A stretch of DNA of 64,000 nucleotides from the NCBI RefSeq assembly GCF_042662225.1, contig NZ_JBHSYQ010000003.1, forward strand, positions 248,001-312,000. Direction: 5' to 3'. Origin of the DNA: Nibribacter roseus (GTDB taxonomy: Bacteria; Bacteroidota; Bacteroidia; Cytophagales; Hymenobacteraceae). The notes under the pieces are model-generated. The model ran no database searches, was not told the DNA's origin, and saw nothing but the letters and a program-made list of their open reading frames with translations. The translations under genes were made by a program, and so were the position numbers. Position 1 is the stretch's first letter; every line of letters begins with the position of its first letter. Shown in pieces: positions 34,055 through 42,035 of the stretch.

Positions 34055-36490
34055 TTAAATGGTGTACCCCAGCGTTACCAGGAAATTTCTGGGGGCGGCG
34101 GGGCTGGCTCTGAAGTAGTCGTAGCCGCCCACGAAGTAGCGTTTGTCCAGCACGTTGTTCAGGTTCAGGCTGAGCTTGAACTTGTTGACTTCATAGAACA
34201 GGGCGGCATTGGCTACGGTGTAGCTGGGCCAGTAGTCCCAGATAAGTTCGCCTGTGTTCACGGCGGTTACCTGCAGCTCCATGCGGCGGCGACTCACGTA
34301 ATTGCCGCCTATGGCAAAGCCCAGGCCGTGGAGAATGGGAGCCGTAATGGTGTATTTGGCCCATAGCCCCGCGCTGTGTTTGGGGGCGTTGGCGGCCACC
34401 ATGCCGTTTTCGGCGGCTACGGAGGCGTTCAGAATCTCGGAGTGGTTAAAGGCATAGTTGGCGTTCAGGCTCAGGTTGGGCAGTAGATTCCCCGCCATCT
34501 CCAACTCCACGCCACGAGAGCGGGCTTTGCCGTTCTGGCGGTACACGGGGTTTCCTGCATCGTCTACCACGCCTGTGTTCACCAGCGTATTGCGCTTCTC
34601 TATCTGGTACAAAGAAATAGTGGCAAATAGGGCTTTCTGGAAAAACTCGCCTTTCAGGCCTGTCTCCACCTGATAGCTTTCTTCGTGGCGGAAAGGTGTT
34701 TCACTTCCGTAGCGCTCAGGGAACTTGATAAACTGCGGGTTCACAGGTTTAAAGCCCTGGCTGTAACTGGCGAAGTAATTCAGGTTGTCCAGTAACGAAT
34801 ACGTCAGGCCCGCGCGCGGCAACAGCACGTTCTGTTGCACACGTTCCTCGCCGTTTCCGTAGTCGCGCTCATCACGGAACATCTCGTACCGAAGCCCCAA
34901 CAGCACGCCCAGACGGGAGGTTACATCTATCTGGTCTTGCACGTACAGGCCCGTGGTGTGGTACAATGAGTTGATGTAGTCAATGAAGAACTGCGGCAGC
35001 GGCCGACGGATGTAGTTGCTGGTTTCCTTTATCTCGTACACGGGGTTCTTCAGGTCCAGCGTCAGCGGTTGGGCCTGCCCGTTCACCAGGCGCTGGCGGG
35101 CCTCAAACATGGTGCTGTTCTTGTCGGTGTCAAATTTCACGTAGTCCAGCCCCGCCACCAGCTTATGGCTCAGGCGGCCCGTTTTGGTGGTGTAGGCGAA
35201 GTAGCCCGACACATTATCGGTGTACTCCTTGGCCAGCCGCTCAAAGTAGCGCAGGTTCATAACCGTATTTAAAGGTGCATCAGCGAAGGTGTTGAGGGTG
35301 CGGTGCTCTTTCAGGTCCTCGGCGTAAGAGAATTTCATGTAGGCCAGGTTGAAGGAAAAGCGGTCGTTGAATTTGTGGTTTAATAAGGCGTTCAACGACA
35401 AATCAGTTACCCGAAAATGGTCGTTGGGCTGGCTCACGTTGAACGAGAACGGTAGCGCGAACAAATCGCCGCCCTGAATGGGCAGGCCACGGTCCAGGTA
35501 CCCGTTGAAATGGCTGAACACCACCTCGGCGTTCAGCGTGGTGTTTTGGGTGGGCCTGAAGGTGACGGTGGGCGCGATGATGAAGGAGGCCTTGTCGTTT
35601 ACTTCCCTGAACGTTTTGGTGTTCTCGTAGCCCACGTTAAGGCGGTAGAGCAAGGTCTTCTCTGCGTTCAGCGGGCCTGTAAAGTCAAGGGTGGTGCGCA
35701 TGGTCTGAAAACTACCCACGGTAAAGCTGAGGGCTTTTCGGTCTTCCTCCAGCGGCTTCTTTGTCACCATGTTGATGGTACCGCCAGGGTTGATGTCTCC
35801 GAACAGAGCTGCCCCTGGCCCTTTCAACACCTCCACACGCTCCAGGTTCACCGTAAGCGGCACCCTGAAGAACCCGTTGCCAAAGCTGTACCCCGACCGC
35901 AGGCCGTTCACCAGCCTGAAACCGCTTTCATAGCCGTTCCTGAACCCACGCACCGTGAGGTCGTCATAGCTGGAATACTGGTTCACGCCCGCCACATTTT
36001 TTACCACGTCATTGAGAGTAAAGGCCTGTTGGTCTTCCATGAGCTCTTTGGTAACCGTGGAAATAGTCTGCGGCACGTCCATGACCAGGGTGGCGGTTTT
36101 GGTACCAATAAAGCTGTACTCGCTTTTGTAGGTGGTCTCTTTTCGGCCCAGCACCTCCACTTCCTGCAGCGCCTGGGAGTTTTGCCGTAGGGTGAACTGT
36201 ACCACCACTTCTGGGTTAGTAGGAGAAAGGGTAATGGTGCGGGATTCGGTGACATAGCCCAGGCCCAAAGCCATCAAGGTGTAGGTGCCCGCGGGCACGT
36301 GGTGCAGGTGGAACGAACCGTCGGCCGCCGTCACCGCCGCGAAGGCGTTGTTTTCTTTCAGGGTGAGGGTGAGGCCCTCCAAAGGTTCTCCTTTGCTGTT
36401 TTTCACAAAACCCGTCACGTGCCCATCTATTTGGGCGAAAGCTGTTATCTGCGTCAGCACGAAGACAATCAGCAACATGTATCTTTTCAT
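34055..36490 (-). CDS. TonB-dependent siderophore-type receptor with carboxypeptidase-regulatory-like domain
   Basis: An 811-residue outer-membrane receptor. A signal peptide (MKRYMLLIVFVLTQITAFAQ) is followed by a CarboxypepD-reg-like domain (VTGFVKNSKGEPLEGLTLTL; ~22-110), a plug domain (MDVPQTISTVTKELMEDQQA; VAGVNQYSSYDDLTVRGFRN; VEVLKGPGAALFGDINPGGT) and a 22-strand-type barrel ending in the terminal aromatic-position strand RNFLVTLGYTI. The plug sequence with DVPQTI and LTVRGF is typical of siderophore receptors (TIGR01783 type). It takes up an iron or metal chelate with TonB energy. It is in an operon with an aspartoacylase-like enzyme upstream and an ABC exporter downstream. The ligand cannot be told from sequence. 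Confidence 0.92.
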   Translation of the reverse strand: MKRYMLLIVFVLTQITAFAQIDGHVTGFVKNSKGEPLEGLTLTLKENNAFAAVTAADGSFHLHHVPAGTYTLMALGLGYVTESRTITLSPTNPEVVVQFTLRQNSQALQEVEVLGRKETTYKSEYSFIGTKTATLVMDVPQTISTVTKELMEDQQAFTLNDVVKNVAGVNQYSSYDDLTVRGFRNGYESGFRLVNGLRSGYSFGNGFFRVPLTVNLERVEVLKGPGAALFGDINPGGTINMVTKKPLEEDRKALSFTVGSFQTMRTTLDFTGPLNAEKTLLYRLNVGYENTKTFREVNDKASFIIAPTVTFRPTQNTTLNAEVVFSHFNGYLDRGLPIQGGDLFALPFSFNVSQPNDHFRVTDLSLNALLNHKFNDRFSFNLAYMKFSYAEDLKEHRTLNTFADAPLNTVMNLRYFERLAKEYTDNVSGYFAYTTKTGRLSHKLVAGLDYVKFDTDKNSTMFEARQRLVNGQAQPLTLDLKNPVYEIKETSNYIRRPLPQFFIDYINSLYHTTGLYVQDQIDVTSRLGVLLGLRYEMFRDERDYGNGEERVQQNVLLPRAGLTYSLLDNLNYFASYSQGFKPVNPQFIKFPERYGSETPFRHEESYQVETGLKGEFFQKALFATISLYQIEKRNTLVNTGVVDDAGNPVYRQNGKARSRGVELEMAGNLLPNLSLNANYAFNHSEILNASVAAENGMVAANAPKHSAGLWAKYTITAPILHGLGFAIGGNYVSRRRMELQVTAVNTGELIWDYWPSYTVANAALFYEVNKFKLSLNLNNVLDKRYFVGGYDYFRASPAAPRNFLVTLGYTI

Positions 36491-36574
36491 AAAAATGAAG
36501 GAGCCATCATCTGCAAGGGAATGGATTTCCCCTACCGATTCCTGCGGATGAAAATCGTTTTTAAGTAATAAGGG

Positions 36575-37612
36575 TTATTGGATGTGGCCGATGTTAAAAA
36601 GCCCGTCGCCTTGCTTCACGGGCGGATTGAAGGTCTTGTAGAGAATCACTCCGTCCACGGGGCAGAACACATCGGCCAGGTGGTTGCCGAAGAGGTCGGT
36701 GGTGTAGCCCAGTTTCATGCCTTTCTTCACATAGTCGCCGCTGGTGAGGTCGCTGAAGAAGAAGCCCGTTTGCTCGCTGATGACGTTGGTGCGCTGGCCT
36801 ACCATGACAGGGTTGACCACATTGTTCGGTTGCCCTTTAAGAATGGCCAGGTGGCGCATGAGGCTTTTCAGGGCTTCCACAATCTGCAGCACAGGCTTCT
36901 CCTCCACTATGCCCATGCGGCCGCACTCAATGTCCACGGCGGGAATGTTGCGTTTGGTGGCCTCGCGGGAGCAATAGACACTTGCCTCGTTCAGCGCTGG
37001 CTCGTTCCCGAACTGCACAATAAAGTCAAACCCCAGAGCCACCGCCATCTGCCGCGCTTTCTCTGAGACCTCAGGCATGTTAAAGTAGTTGTAGTAGCCT
37101 GAGTAAGGACGCAGGTCATTGTTGGCATCGCCTGCGTGCACGTCAATAAAATAGTCGCAGCGGGAGATGATGTCATTGGAAATAATCCAGGCCAGACGCT
37201 CGGTGCTGGTGCCGTCTTTCTTGCCTGGGAACACGCGGTTCAGGTTCTTGTTATCAAACGGGTTCACTCTAAAGCTGCGGTTCAGGAAAGCGGGCACGTT
37301 GGCCTGGTGCACCAGAATGACCGTGCCACTCATCTGGGCAGGGTCCAGCTCTTTGCTGAGCGCCTGCGCCGCCATGATAGGCGCGTACTCCAGCCCGTGC
37401 ACTCCTGCCGTTATGCCCAGCACTGGGCCTTTCTTGGCACCATGGAATACGGTGACGGGTATTACTGTGCTGTCTTGCGCGGTAACCACAGGAATAAGAA
37501 AGGACTGTTTGGTGCCAGGTTTGATTTGGCGGTTCTGGAAAGAAAAAGGTTTTACCTGGGCCTGGGCTACGTACCCAAGCAACATGAAAAAGAGAACAAT
37601 ACGGGTTTTCAT
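36575..37612 (-). CDS. Succinylglutamate desuccinylase/aspartoacylase (M14) family protein, secreted
   Basis: A 345-residue zinc enzyme of the AstE/AspA (M14) family. A signal peptide (MKTRIVLFFMLLGYVAQAQ) places it in the periplasm or at the surface. Zinc ligands are visible as GVHGLEYAP (H-x-x-E) and YFIDVHAGDAN (His), and the catalytic Glu is in VDIECGRMG. The C-terminal ~80 residues (PVMVGQRTNVISEQTGFFFS; GDYVKKGMKLGYTTDLFGN) form the beta-barrel lid usual in the family. It hydrolyses an N-acyl or amide bond. Located just before the TonB receptor, it may process the imported ligand, for example by deacylating a metallophore, but this is inference from context. Confidence 0.88.
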   Translation of the reverse strand: MKTRIVLFFMLLGYVAQAQVKPFSFQNRQIKPGTKQSFLIPVVTAQDSTVIPVTVFHGAKKGPVLGITAGVHGLEYAPIMAAQALSKELDPAQMSGTVILVHQANVPAFLNRSFRVNPFDNKNLNRVFPGKKDGTSTERLAWIISNDIISRCDYFIDVHAGDANNDLRPYSGYYNYFNMPEVSEKARQMAVALGFDFIVQFGNEPALNEASVYCSREATKRNIPAVDIECGRMGIVEEKPVLQIVEALKSLMRHLAILKGQPNNVVNPVMVGQRTNVISEQTGFFFSDLTSGDYVKKGMKLGYTTDLFGNHLADVFCPVDGVILYKTFNPPVKQGDGLFNIGHIQ

Positions 37613-37893
37613 AATAGACCTGAATGGATGCTTCCAGCCTAAGAAATGGCAGACGGAAGCTCTTTAACTTGTGATAGAATGGCATACCTGTTCTCAGCCC
37701 TGTTAGGGCCTGAAAAGGGGAATGCGAAAAATAAGGGAGGCGCTACTTGCTTGAAAAAACTGGAGGGAGGGCAGGAACAATCACTAAGCTTAGCTATAAG
37801 GCAAAGCATGGAAAGCCCCAATGCGAATGGCGCACGGTTCTGTTTTTGCCCCACCTGGCGCAAAAACCTGTTCAAACAAGAAGCAAAAAGGAT

Positions 37894-38223
37894 TTAAGAA
37901 AGGCTGGGAGGCCCTCTCAGGTCTATGTTATTGGGGAAGGTGAATTTCCAGACGAACTGGAAATAGGGCACTAAGGTACTTAATTGGGGGGTACTTACTT
38001 TTATGGTAAAGGGGGTTTGCAGAATGAATTCTGAAAACGAAAATTCGTGCGAGTCACAGTGCAGGTGGACGTTATCTACCATGTGCTCCGCCTCAGGGAG
38101 CGGTGCCTCATGTGCCTCTGTATGCTCATGTTCATGCAGCGCCACCAGTACTGACTCTGGTACCATTACCTGGCAAAAGAGCAGCAGAAAAACAATTGCG
38201 ATATAGTGGGCAAACCTCTGCAC
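37894..38223 (-). CDS. Small His-rich membrane/secreted protein, first gene of the uptake operon
   Basis: About 109 residues from the GTG at 38223 (MQRFAHYIAIVFLLLFCQVM), which gives a compact N-terminal hydrophobic segment; a TTG at 38259 would add 12 residues but coincides with the promoter minus-33 box (see the regulatory entry), so I reject it. After the helix comes ALHEHEHTEAHEAPLPEAEH and later DNVHLHCDSHEF, a cluster of at least nine His with acidic residues suited to binding Zn, Cu, Co or Ni. The family is not recognised. As the leading gene of the TonB-receptor/ABC operon it is a candidate metal-binding accessory, which argues that the operon handles a transition metal. Confidence 0.65.
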   Translation of the reverse strand: MQRFAHYIAIVFLLLFCQVMVPESVLVALHEHEHTEAHEAPLPEAEHMVDNVHLHCDSHEFSFSEFILQTPFTIKVSTPQLSTLVPYFQFVWKFTFPNNIDLRGPPSLS

Positions 38224-38230
38224 GACGAGA

Positions 38231-38259
38231 CAAAGGTAAGGCTGAAATTTGAAAAACAA
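38231..38259 (-). promoter_or_regulatory. Promoter of the metal/metallophore uptake operon
   Basis: On the minus strand: TTG at 38259-38257, an 18-base spacer, then TACCTTTG at 38238-38231, matching the Bacteroidota TTG-N18/20-TAnnTTTG layout. It predicts a transcript starting about 6-8 bases after, i.e. nearly at the GTG at 38223, so the message would be almost leaderless. Confidence 0.7.
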
Positions 38260-38358
38260 GGCTGTCCCTAATTTTAGTATCTACGCTGCATAAGATGACA
38301 CTCTATAATTAGCTCCCTATTATTGATCAGCATCTTGCCTTTGTAGAGTCTTTTATCC

Positions 38359-38808
38359 CTACATGATTTTACTAATCACAAAGTTGGTATTCTTGATAAA
38401 GGTAACCCCGTCTTTTTCTTCCAACTCAATCTTTTTCTGCGACTCTTCCTCCTTGGTAAGTTGCTTGGCCTTTTCTCTCTCATTGTGCTGCTTAATGACG
38501 GCCATTGCTTTCAAGTGTTTCTCCTTTAGGAGTTCGTCATAGAATTCAAGATAGGCTAGCACTTGTAGAAAATTCAGTGCCCTTACCCGTATACCCATGG
38601 GGTGAATTATTTTCCAGATGAAAAGATACATGCCGTCTTTTACTTCCAAAAAGCCCCCTTTCTGCACATACTTTTCATATAACTGGCTTGAATAGCTAGT
38701 AGCCTCGAAAGGATCAGCCCCTTCTTTTATGAAAATTTTTGATTCACTGTTCTTAAACTGCCTGTTGTAGGCCTCCACACGCAGAGGAATATTATTGTGC
38801 TTTTCCAT
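38359..38808 (-). CDS. Unknown protein, paralogue of the island gene at 60355-60852
   Basis: A 149-residue protein of no family I recognise. The start MEKHNNIPLRVEAYNRQF resembles the start of the protein at 60355-60852 (NVPLRVKHFNNQ), the middle shares LYxxxxxxGxxLExKxGxY and LxxLxYLE, and the ends are nearly identical: ELEEKDGVTFIKNT then NFVISKIM here and TFVISKIL there. The protein is charged, with a helical Lys/Glu-rich segment (~100-130) before the conserved tail and no signal peptide. The nearest relative in view lies in a mobile island 22 kb away, so this copy may be an island leftover. A stand-alone gene between the uptake operon and an unrelated plus-strand gene. Confidence 0.7.
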   Translation of the reverse strand: MEKHNNIPLRVEAYNRQFKNSESKIFIKEGADPFEATSYSSQLYEKYVQKGGFLEVKDGMYLFIWKIIHPMGIRVRALNFLQVLAYLEFYDELLKEKHLKAMAVIKQHNEREKAKQLTKEEESQKKIELEEKDGVTFIKNTNFVISKIM

Positions 38809-39157
38809 ATAAGGCCTTATTAAAATAACATACTTACGAGTATGGATTACTTCAATTTTTCTTCCTCAATTAACGCTTGCTCCTTATCAAGAAACTTAAT
38901 TTAGTCAGCTCAAAAGACAGGAAAATATGAAGTTAATGAAATAGACTTTGGACTGCAAGCCGGCAAAGACCAAATATCCAGCTTTAGTATGCCTAAAGAG
39001 CTCCTGCCGTGTCTTCTTTTACTTTGGAGCGGGGGAAACTGGTGTTTCAGCTTCTGATGAGGGAGATTATTTCAAATTTTAGCTTAAACTTATCATTATC
39101 CGTAGGAGAAAGGAAATTATATTTGTTAGTTTCTTATAAACTCAAGATTTCCATTTA
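38809..39157. other. Intergenic region between divergent genes
   Basis: AT-rich, no gene. It holds the putative minus-7 box TATATTTG (39118-39125) of the following plus-strand gene and presumably the promoter of the minus-strand gene. Confidence 0.5.
39118..39125 (+). promoter_or_regulatory. Putative minus-7 box TATATTTG
   Basis: Matches TAnnTTTG 32 bases before the ATG at 39158. A clear minus-33 TTG at the right distance is not seen. Confidence 0.4.
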
Positions 39158-39574
39158 ATGGCAACAGTTTACTACCAGAATGAAGTAGTTACTATCACTT
39201 ACGAGGAGGAGTTGCAGCTAGGCATAGCTGTGTGGGACGGTTTTCTAAACAGCCAGGAGTTTAGGGAAGCTATCACAAATTGCGTCCAGTTGATAGAAGA
39301 ACATAAGGTTCTAAGATGGCTCGGCGATAACCGAAAAATGAAAGCCATTCGTCAGGCAGACCAGGAGTGGTTTGCAGAAGAAATCCTGCCTAGACTTCAG
39401 CAGTCTTCATTAAGGCGTAATGCCGTTTTGATGTCAGAAGATTTTTTTAACCGCACTGCGGTAGAACAGATATACAAAAGAGCAGAAGGCCAAGGTGAAA
39501 TGACCACTAAAGAGTTTGATAATAGAATACTGGCTTTAGCCTGGCTGAAAGAACCTTTCACTACTTCAGAGTAG
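39158..39574 (+). CDS. STAS/SpoIIAA-like domain protein, hypothetical
   Basis: A 138-residue cytoplasmic protein. The layout is like small SpoIIAA/STAS-like proteins frequent in Cytophagales: an opening strand pair (TVYYQNEVVTITYEEELQLG), then WDGFLNSQEFREAI, EEHKVLRWLGDNRKMKAIRQ, DQEWFAEEILPRL, a strand NAVLMSEDFFNRTAVEQIY, and a C-terminal FDNRILALAWLKE. The W-L-G-D-x-R-x-M-K-x-I motif is strongly family-like in my recollection of homologues. No catalytic function is suggested; such proteins may act as signalling or anti-sigma-type partners. It is a single-gene unit, with a family C terminator about 170 bases after the stop. Confidence 0.65.
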   Translation: MATVYYQNEVVTITYEEELQLGIAVWDGFLNSQEFREAITNCVQLIEEHKVLRWLGDNRKMKAIRQADQEWFAEEILPRLQQSSLRRNAVLMSEDFFNRTAVEQIYKRAEGQGEMTTKEFDNRILALAWLKEPFTTSE

Positions 39575-39748
39575 GGCTTCTTTTATTCAAGGAACATTAC
39601 TCGTTCTGCTGAGAATAGAAGGATTAAATAACTGTATTGGCAAACAATTCACTTACGAACTTTCAAAGCTAAGAGTATAGTAAAGCTTTTATTAGACTAT
39701 GCTACTTAATAAGAAGAAAGACACCAAGAAAGTTACTTGCATAAAGCA

Positions 39749-39795
39749 AAAGGCCTTGTAAGTTCTAACTAACAAGGCCTTTCTCATTCTAGGTA
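39749..39795 (+). terminator. Family C hairpin terminator, copy 2
   Basis: AAAGGCCTTGT / ACAAGGCCTTT stem (39749-39759 with 39772-39782) followed by TCTCATTCTAGGTAGACC, a tag also found after copy 4. Confidence 0.8.
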
Positions 39796-39856
39796 GACCT
39801 AAGGAATGAGTCATCTAACTTTCTGATGACAAACCTACTACGCATCTTTAACAAAT

Positions 39857-40051
39857 TTTAGAGCATGTTTAAGTTTTGGGGTCATAATTAAAAATTGGCC
39901 AAAGAAAGGTTCTGCCAAAGCACTTTTGGGTCTAGTTAGGGAGCTGCGAAGGCGAGGAAAGGGCAATGCCAGGTTCTTGCTATGGCCGCCCCAAAAGGCT
40001 GCGGGATTTGATATTAGCACCATGAAAGCCAATATTTAAACATGATCTAAA
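39857..40051. mobile_element. Possible MITE or insertion-sequence remnant
   Basis: Ends TTTAGAGCATGTTTAA (39857-39872) and TTAAACATGATCTAAA (40036-40051) are inverted repeats with 15 of 16 matching bases, and weaker similarity extends inward for about 10 bases. The ~195-base segment has no intact transposase. No clear target duplication was seen, so the call is tentative. Confidence 0.4.
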
Positions 40052-41132
40052 CCTTAATCTCAGGCCTTACCCATCCTTGTGAATTCGCTCGCACTTTCTA
40101 AAAACCTCTCCTATTCCTGCCAATTAGAAAAAAGCTTTCTTTCTTAGGCTGCACATATATATGCAGAGAATGATGCCTAAAAAAGAACAAGGGCTTAATA
40201 ATTTTTATTAAAAAAATTAACCTACTTGATTATACAATTATGTTACAATCAGGATCTAAAATGAATTTTATTTAAAACACCCCCAGCCTATGAGTATATT
40301 TCATAGAAAATGGCAGAATACATAATATTGGCTATTGATCAGCTCTAATAATAACTACCGAACTTTCTATTACTTCTATCAATACTATAAGATACTTCAT
40401 ACATTTTCTTTATCATCTCACAAGCAAGAATAATCAAATGCTTTAACGAAATAGTTACAGTTATTAGATATTGAAAAATTTCCTTTTTAAAAGATCATAT
40501 TCCGCTGACATTTAGCCATGATCTATATAAAAGCTGAGTTTACAAGCGCAGGATAAATTTATTTTAACAATATAGCTTTAAAAAAATATTATAAAAGCTA
40601 TACAATTGTGCTAAGATTAATACAGCAAATTTTTAACATGTAACTGTCTCTTTGAGCTAAACATTATTTTAAGCATGAAGCCATTTAAGTTTAAAGTAGA
40701 CAGGTTTATCTTACCAAGCTCCTTATTTTCACTACCTACCCTTTCTTACCACAGCCTTCCATTACAGAAGAACTGCCAAACCCAATCTCTATTTACTTTA
40801 ACGCTTCGTCACCCAAGATATTCGATGAGATCCTAATTGGGAAGCAATCACATGTCTTGAATTTTCATTAATCATTCTAATCAATTTTACTAAATAGTTT
40901 TTCTCTGCTAACCACCCTTCTTATAACAGTTCTGGGGTAAGATGGTGAAGGTAGAGGAGAGCACTAGCTGGGGTAATGCATTGGCATTAGCAATGCTAAA
41001 CCTGTGTCCCTAAAAGGAGCACAAACAAATAGTCCTTCTGTTACCTTTTCAGCGAAGCGGAGCACTGGAGAGGGTGGATAACTCCGCCATTACTTTATCA
41101 ATATTTAAACTTTAACCTAACTAACAACCCCC

Positions 41133-42029
41133 ATGAATTTAAAAAGAACACTATGCTGTTTCACCTACCTGAGTCTTTCAATAGGAAGTGTGAACCTTCA
41201 GGCACAAACCCTGCAGCCTGCACTACAAAACATCCGAGAAGTAACCTCGGGTAACATGGAATACAGCAGTCCGGTATGGTCACCAGATGGCCAGAAACTT
41301 TTGTTTACTGACCACCATAACGATGCCCTGTACATAACAGAAATTGCCGGAAATGGCAGTGTGCAAAAAATAAAAGAAGGGCAGGGAATTGGATACAAAG
41401 CCAGGTGGACACCAGACAGCAAGAGCGTAATCTTTTATGAACAGCAAACTACTGTTACTGGCTCCAGGGCACTTGTAGAAAAAAGTATTGACGTGAAGGG
41501 CGGCAGGGAGCGCGTCTTATCTGAAGATAAATCCGCAACAGCCAATCGCTCTTTTTCGGCAAGGAAAAGCCCCTCTCTGAAAGTGTACATCAACCCCGAG
41601 ACACTTAAACTAGAGGCCAGAGTAGGCAACGGTACGCCTTGGGTCATCACCCCAGAAGAGGGCCAGTTTTACAGCCCACTGATTTCGCCTGACGGCAAGA
41701 AGGTAGTAGTAAGCGAGGGCGCCAATATGTACTTGTACTCCATTGACGGAAAAGGAAAGCGCAAGAATCTGGGGGTTGGTTTGCCTAGCAGTTGGCTACC
41801 TGATGGCAGCGGAATACTCACGTTTGAAGATGAGTCCAAGGACGGCCATGAAATTTCTGGCTCTGAGCTATACCATATCGCCATCAGCAATAGCGCTAAA
41901 ACTAAACTTACCAACACCCTTGATAGAATTGAGATGTGGGCGGATGTGTCTCCTGACGGGAAGAAGATTGCTTTCTCTGATGAGAAAACAGGCAAAATAT
42001 ACGTAGCGGATTTAAAAATAAAAAAGTAA
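41133..42029 (+). CDS. Secreted TolB/PD40 beta-propeller-like protein, copy 1
   Basis: A 298-residue protein with a signal peptide (KRTLCCFTYLSLSIGSVNLQ) and five visible PD40/TolB-like blades: YSSPVWSPDGQKLLFTDHHN, ARWTPDSKSVIFYEQ, SPLISPDGKKVVVSEGANMY, SSWLPDGSGILTFEDESKDG and WADVSPDGKKIAFSDEKTGK. A propeller this small would need extra strands or a partner. No enzymatic residues are evident; TolB-like folds bind proteins or glycans. Six bases downstream begins a T9SS-exported amidase, so the pair is an operon, and both genes are duplicated at 44422-46632. The role may be to bind or guide the amidase, which is inference. Confidence 0.78.
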   Translation: MNLKRTLCCFTYLSLSIGSVNLQAQTLQPALQNIREVTSGNMEYSSPVWSPDGQKLLFTDHHNDALYITEIAGNGSVQKIKEGQGIGYKARWTPDSKSVIFYEQQTTVTGSRALVEKSIDVKGGRERVLSEDKSATANRSFSARKSPSLKVYINPETLKLEARVGNGTPWVITPEEGQFYSPLISPDGKKVVVSEGANMYLYSIDGKGKRKNLGVGLPSSWLPDGSGILTFEDESKDGHEISGSELYHIAISNSAKTKLTNTLDRIEMWADVSPDGKKIAFSDEKTGKIYVADLKIKK

Positions 42030-42035
42030 CCTATC

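Larger units (their letters stand above)
39575..41132. other. Long AT-rich intergenic region with a terminator and a MITE-like segment
   Basis: About 1.56 kb. It holds a family C hairpin (39749-39795), a segment with terminal inverted repeats (39857-40051), and from about 40640 to 41130 the upstream region of the beta-propeller gene, which is similar to 44105-44421 upstream of its duplicate. No gene recognised. Confidence 0.6.

Noticed and set aside
35510..36190. 226-codon plus-strand frame opposite the TonB receptor
   Set aside because: Antisense to the plug and N-terminal barrel of a clear receptor; His-rich only by reverse reading of its codons.
37838..37874. GTTTTTG ... CAAAAAC inverted stretch near 37.84 kb
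   Set aside because: Outer arms resemble family A, but the AGGCC core is missing, so it was not counted as a copy.
37639..37897. Small frames on both strands in the gap between the M14 enzyme and the His-rich gene
   Set aside because: Overlapping frames on both strands, no signal peptide or family pattern; likely chance.
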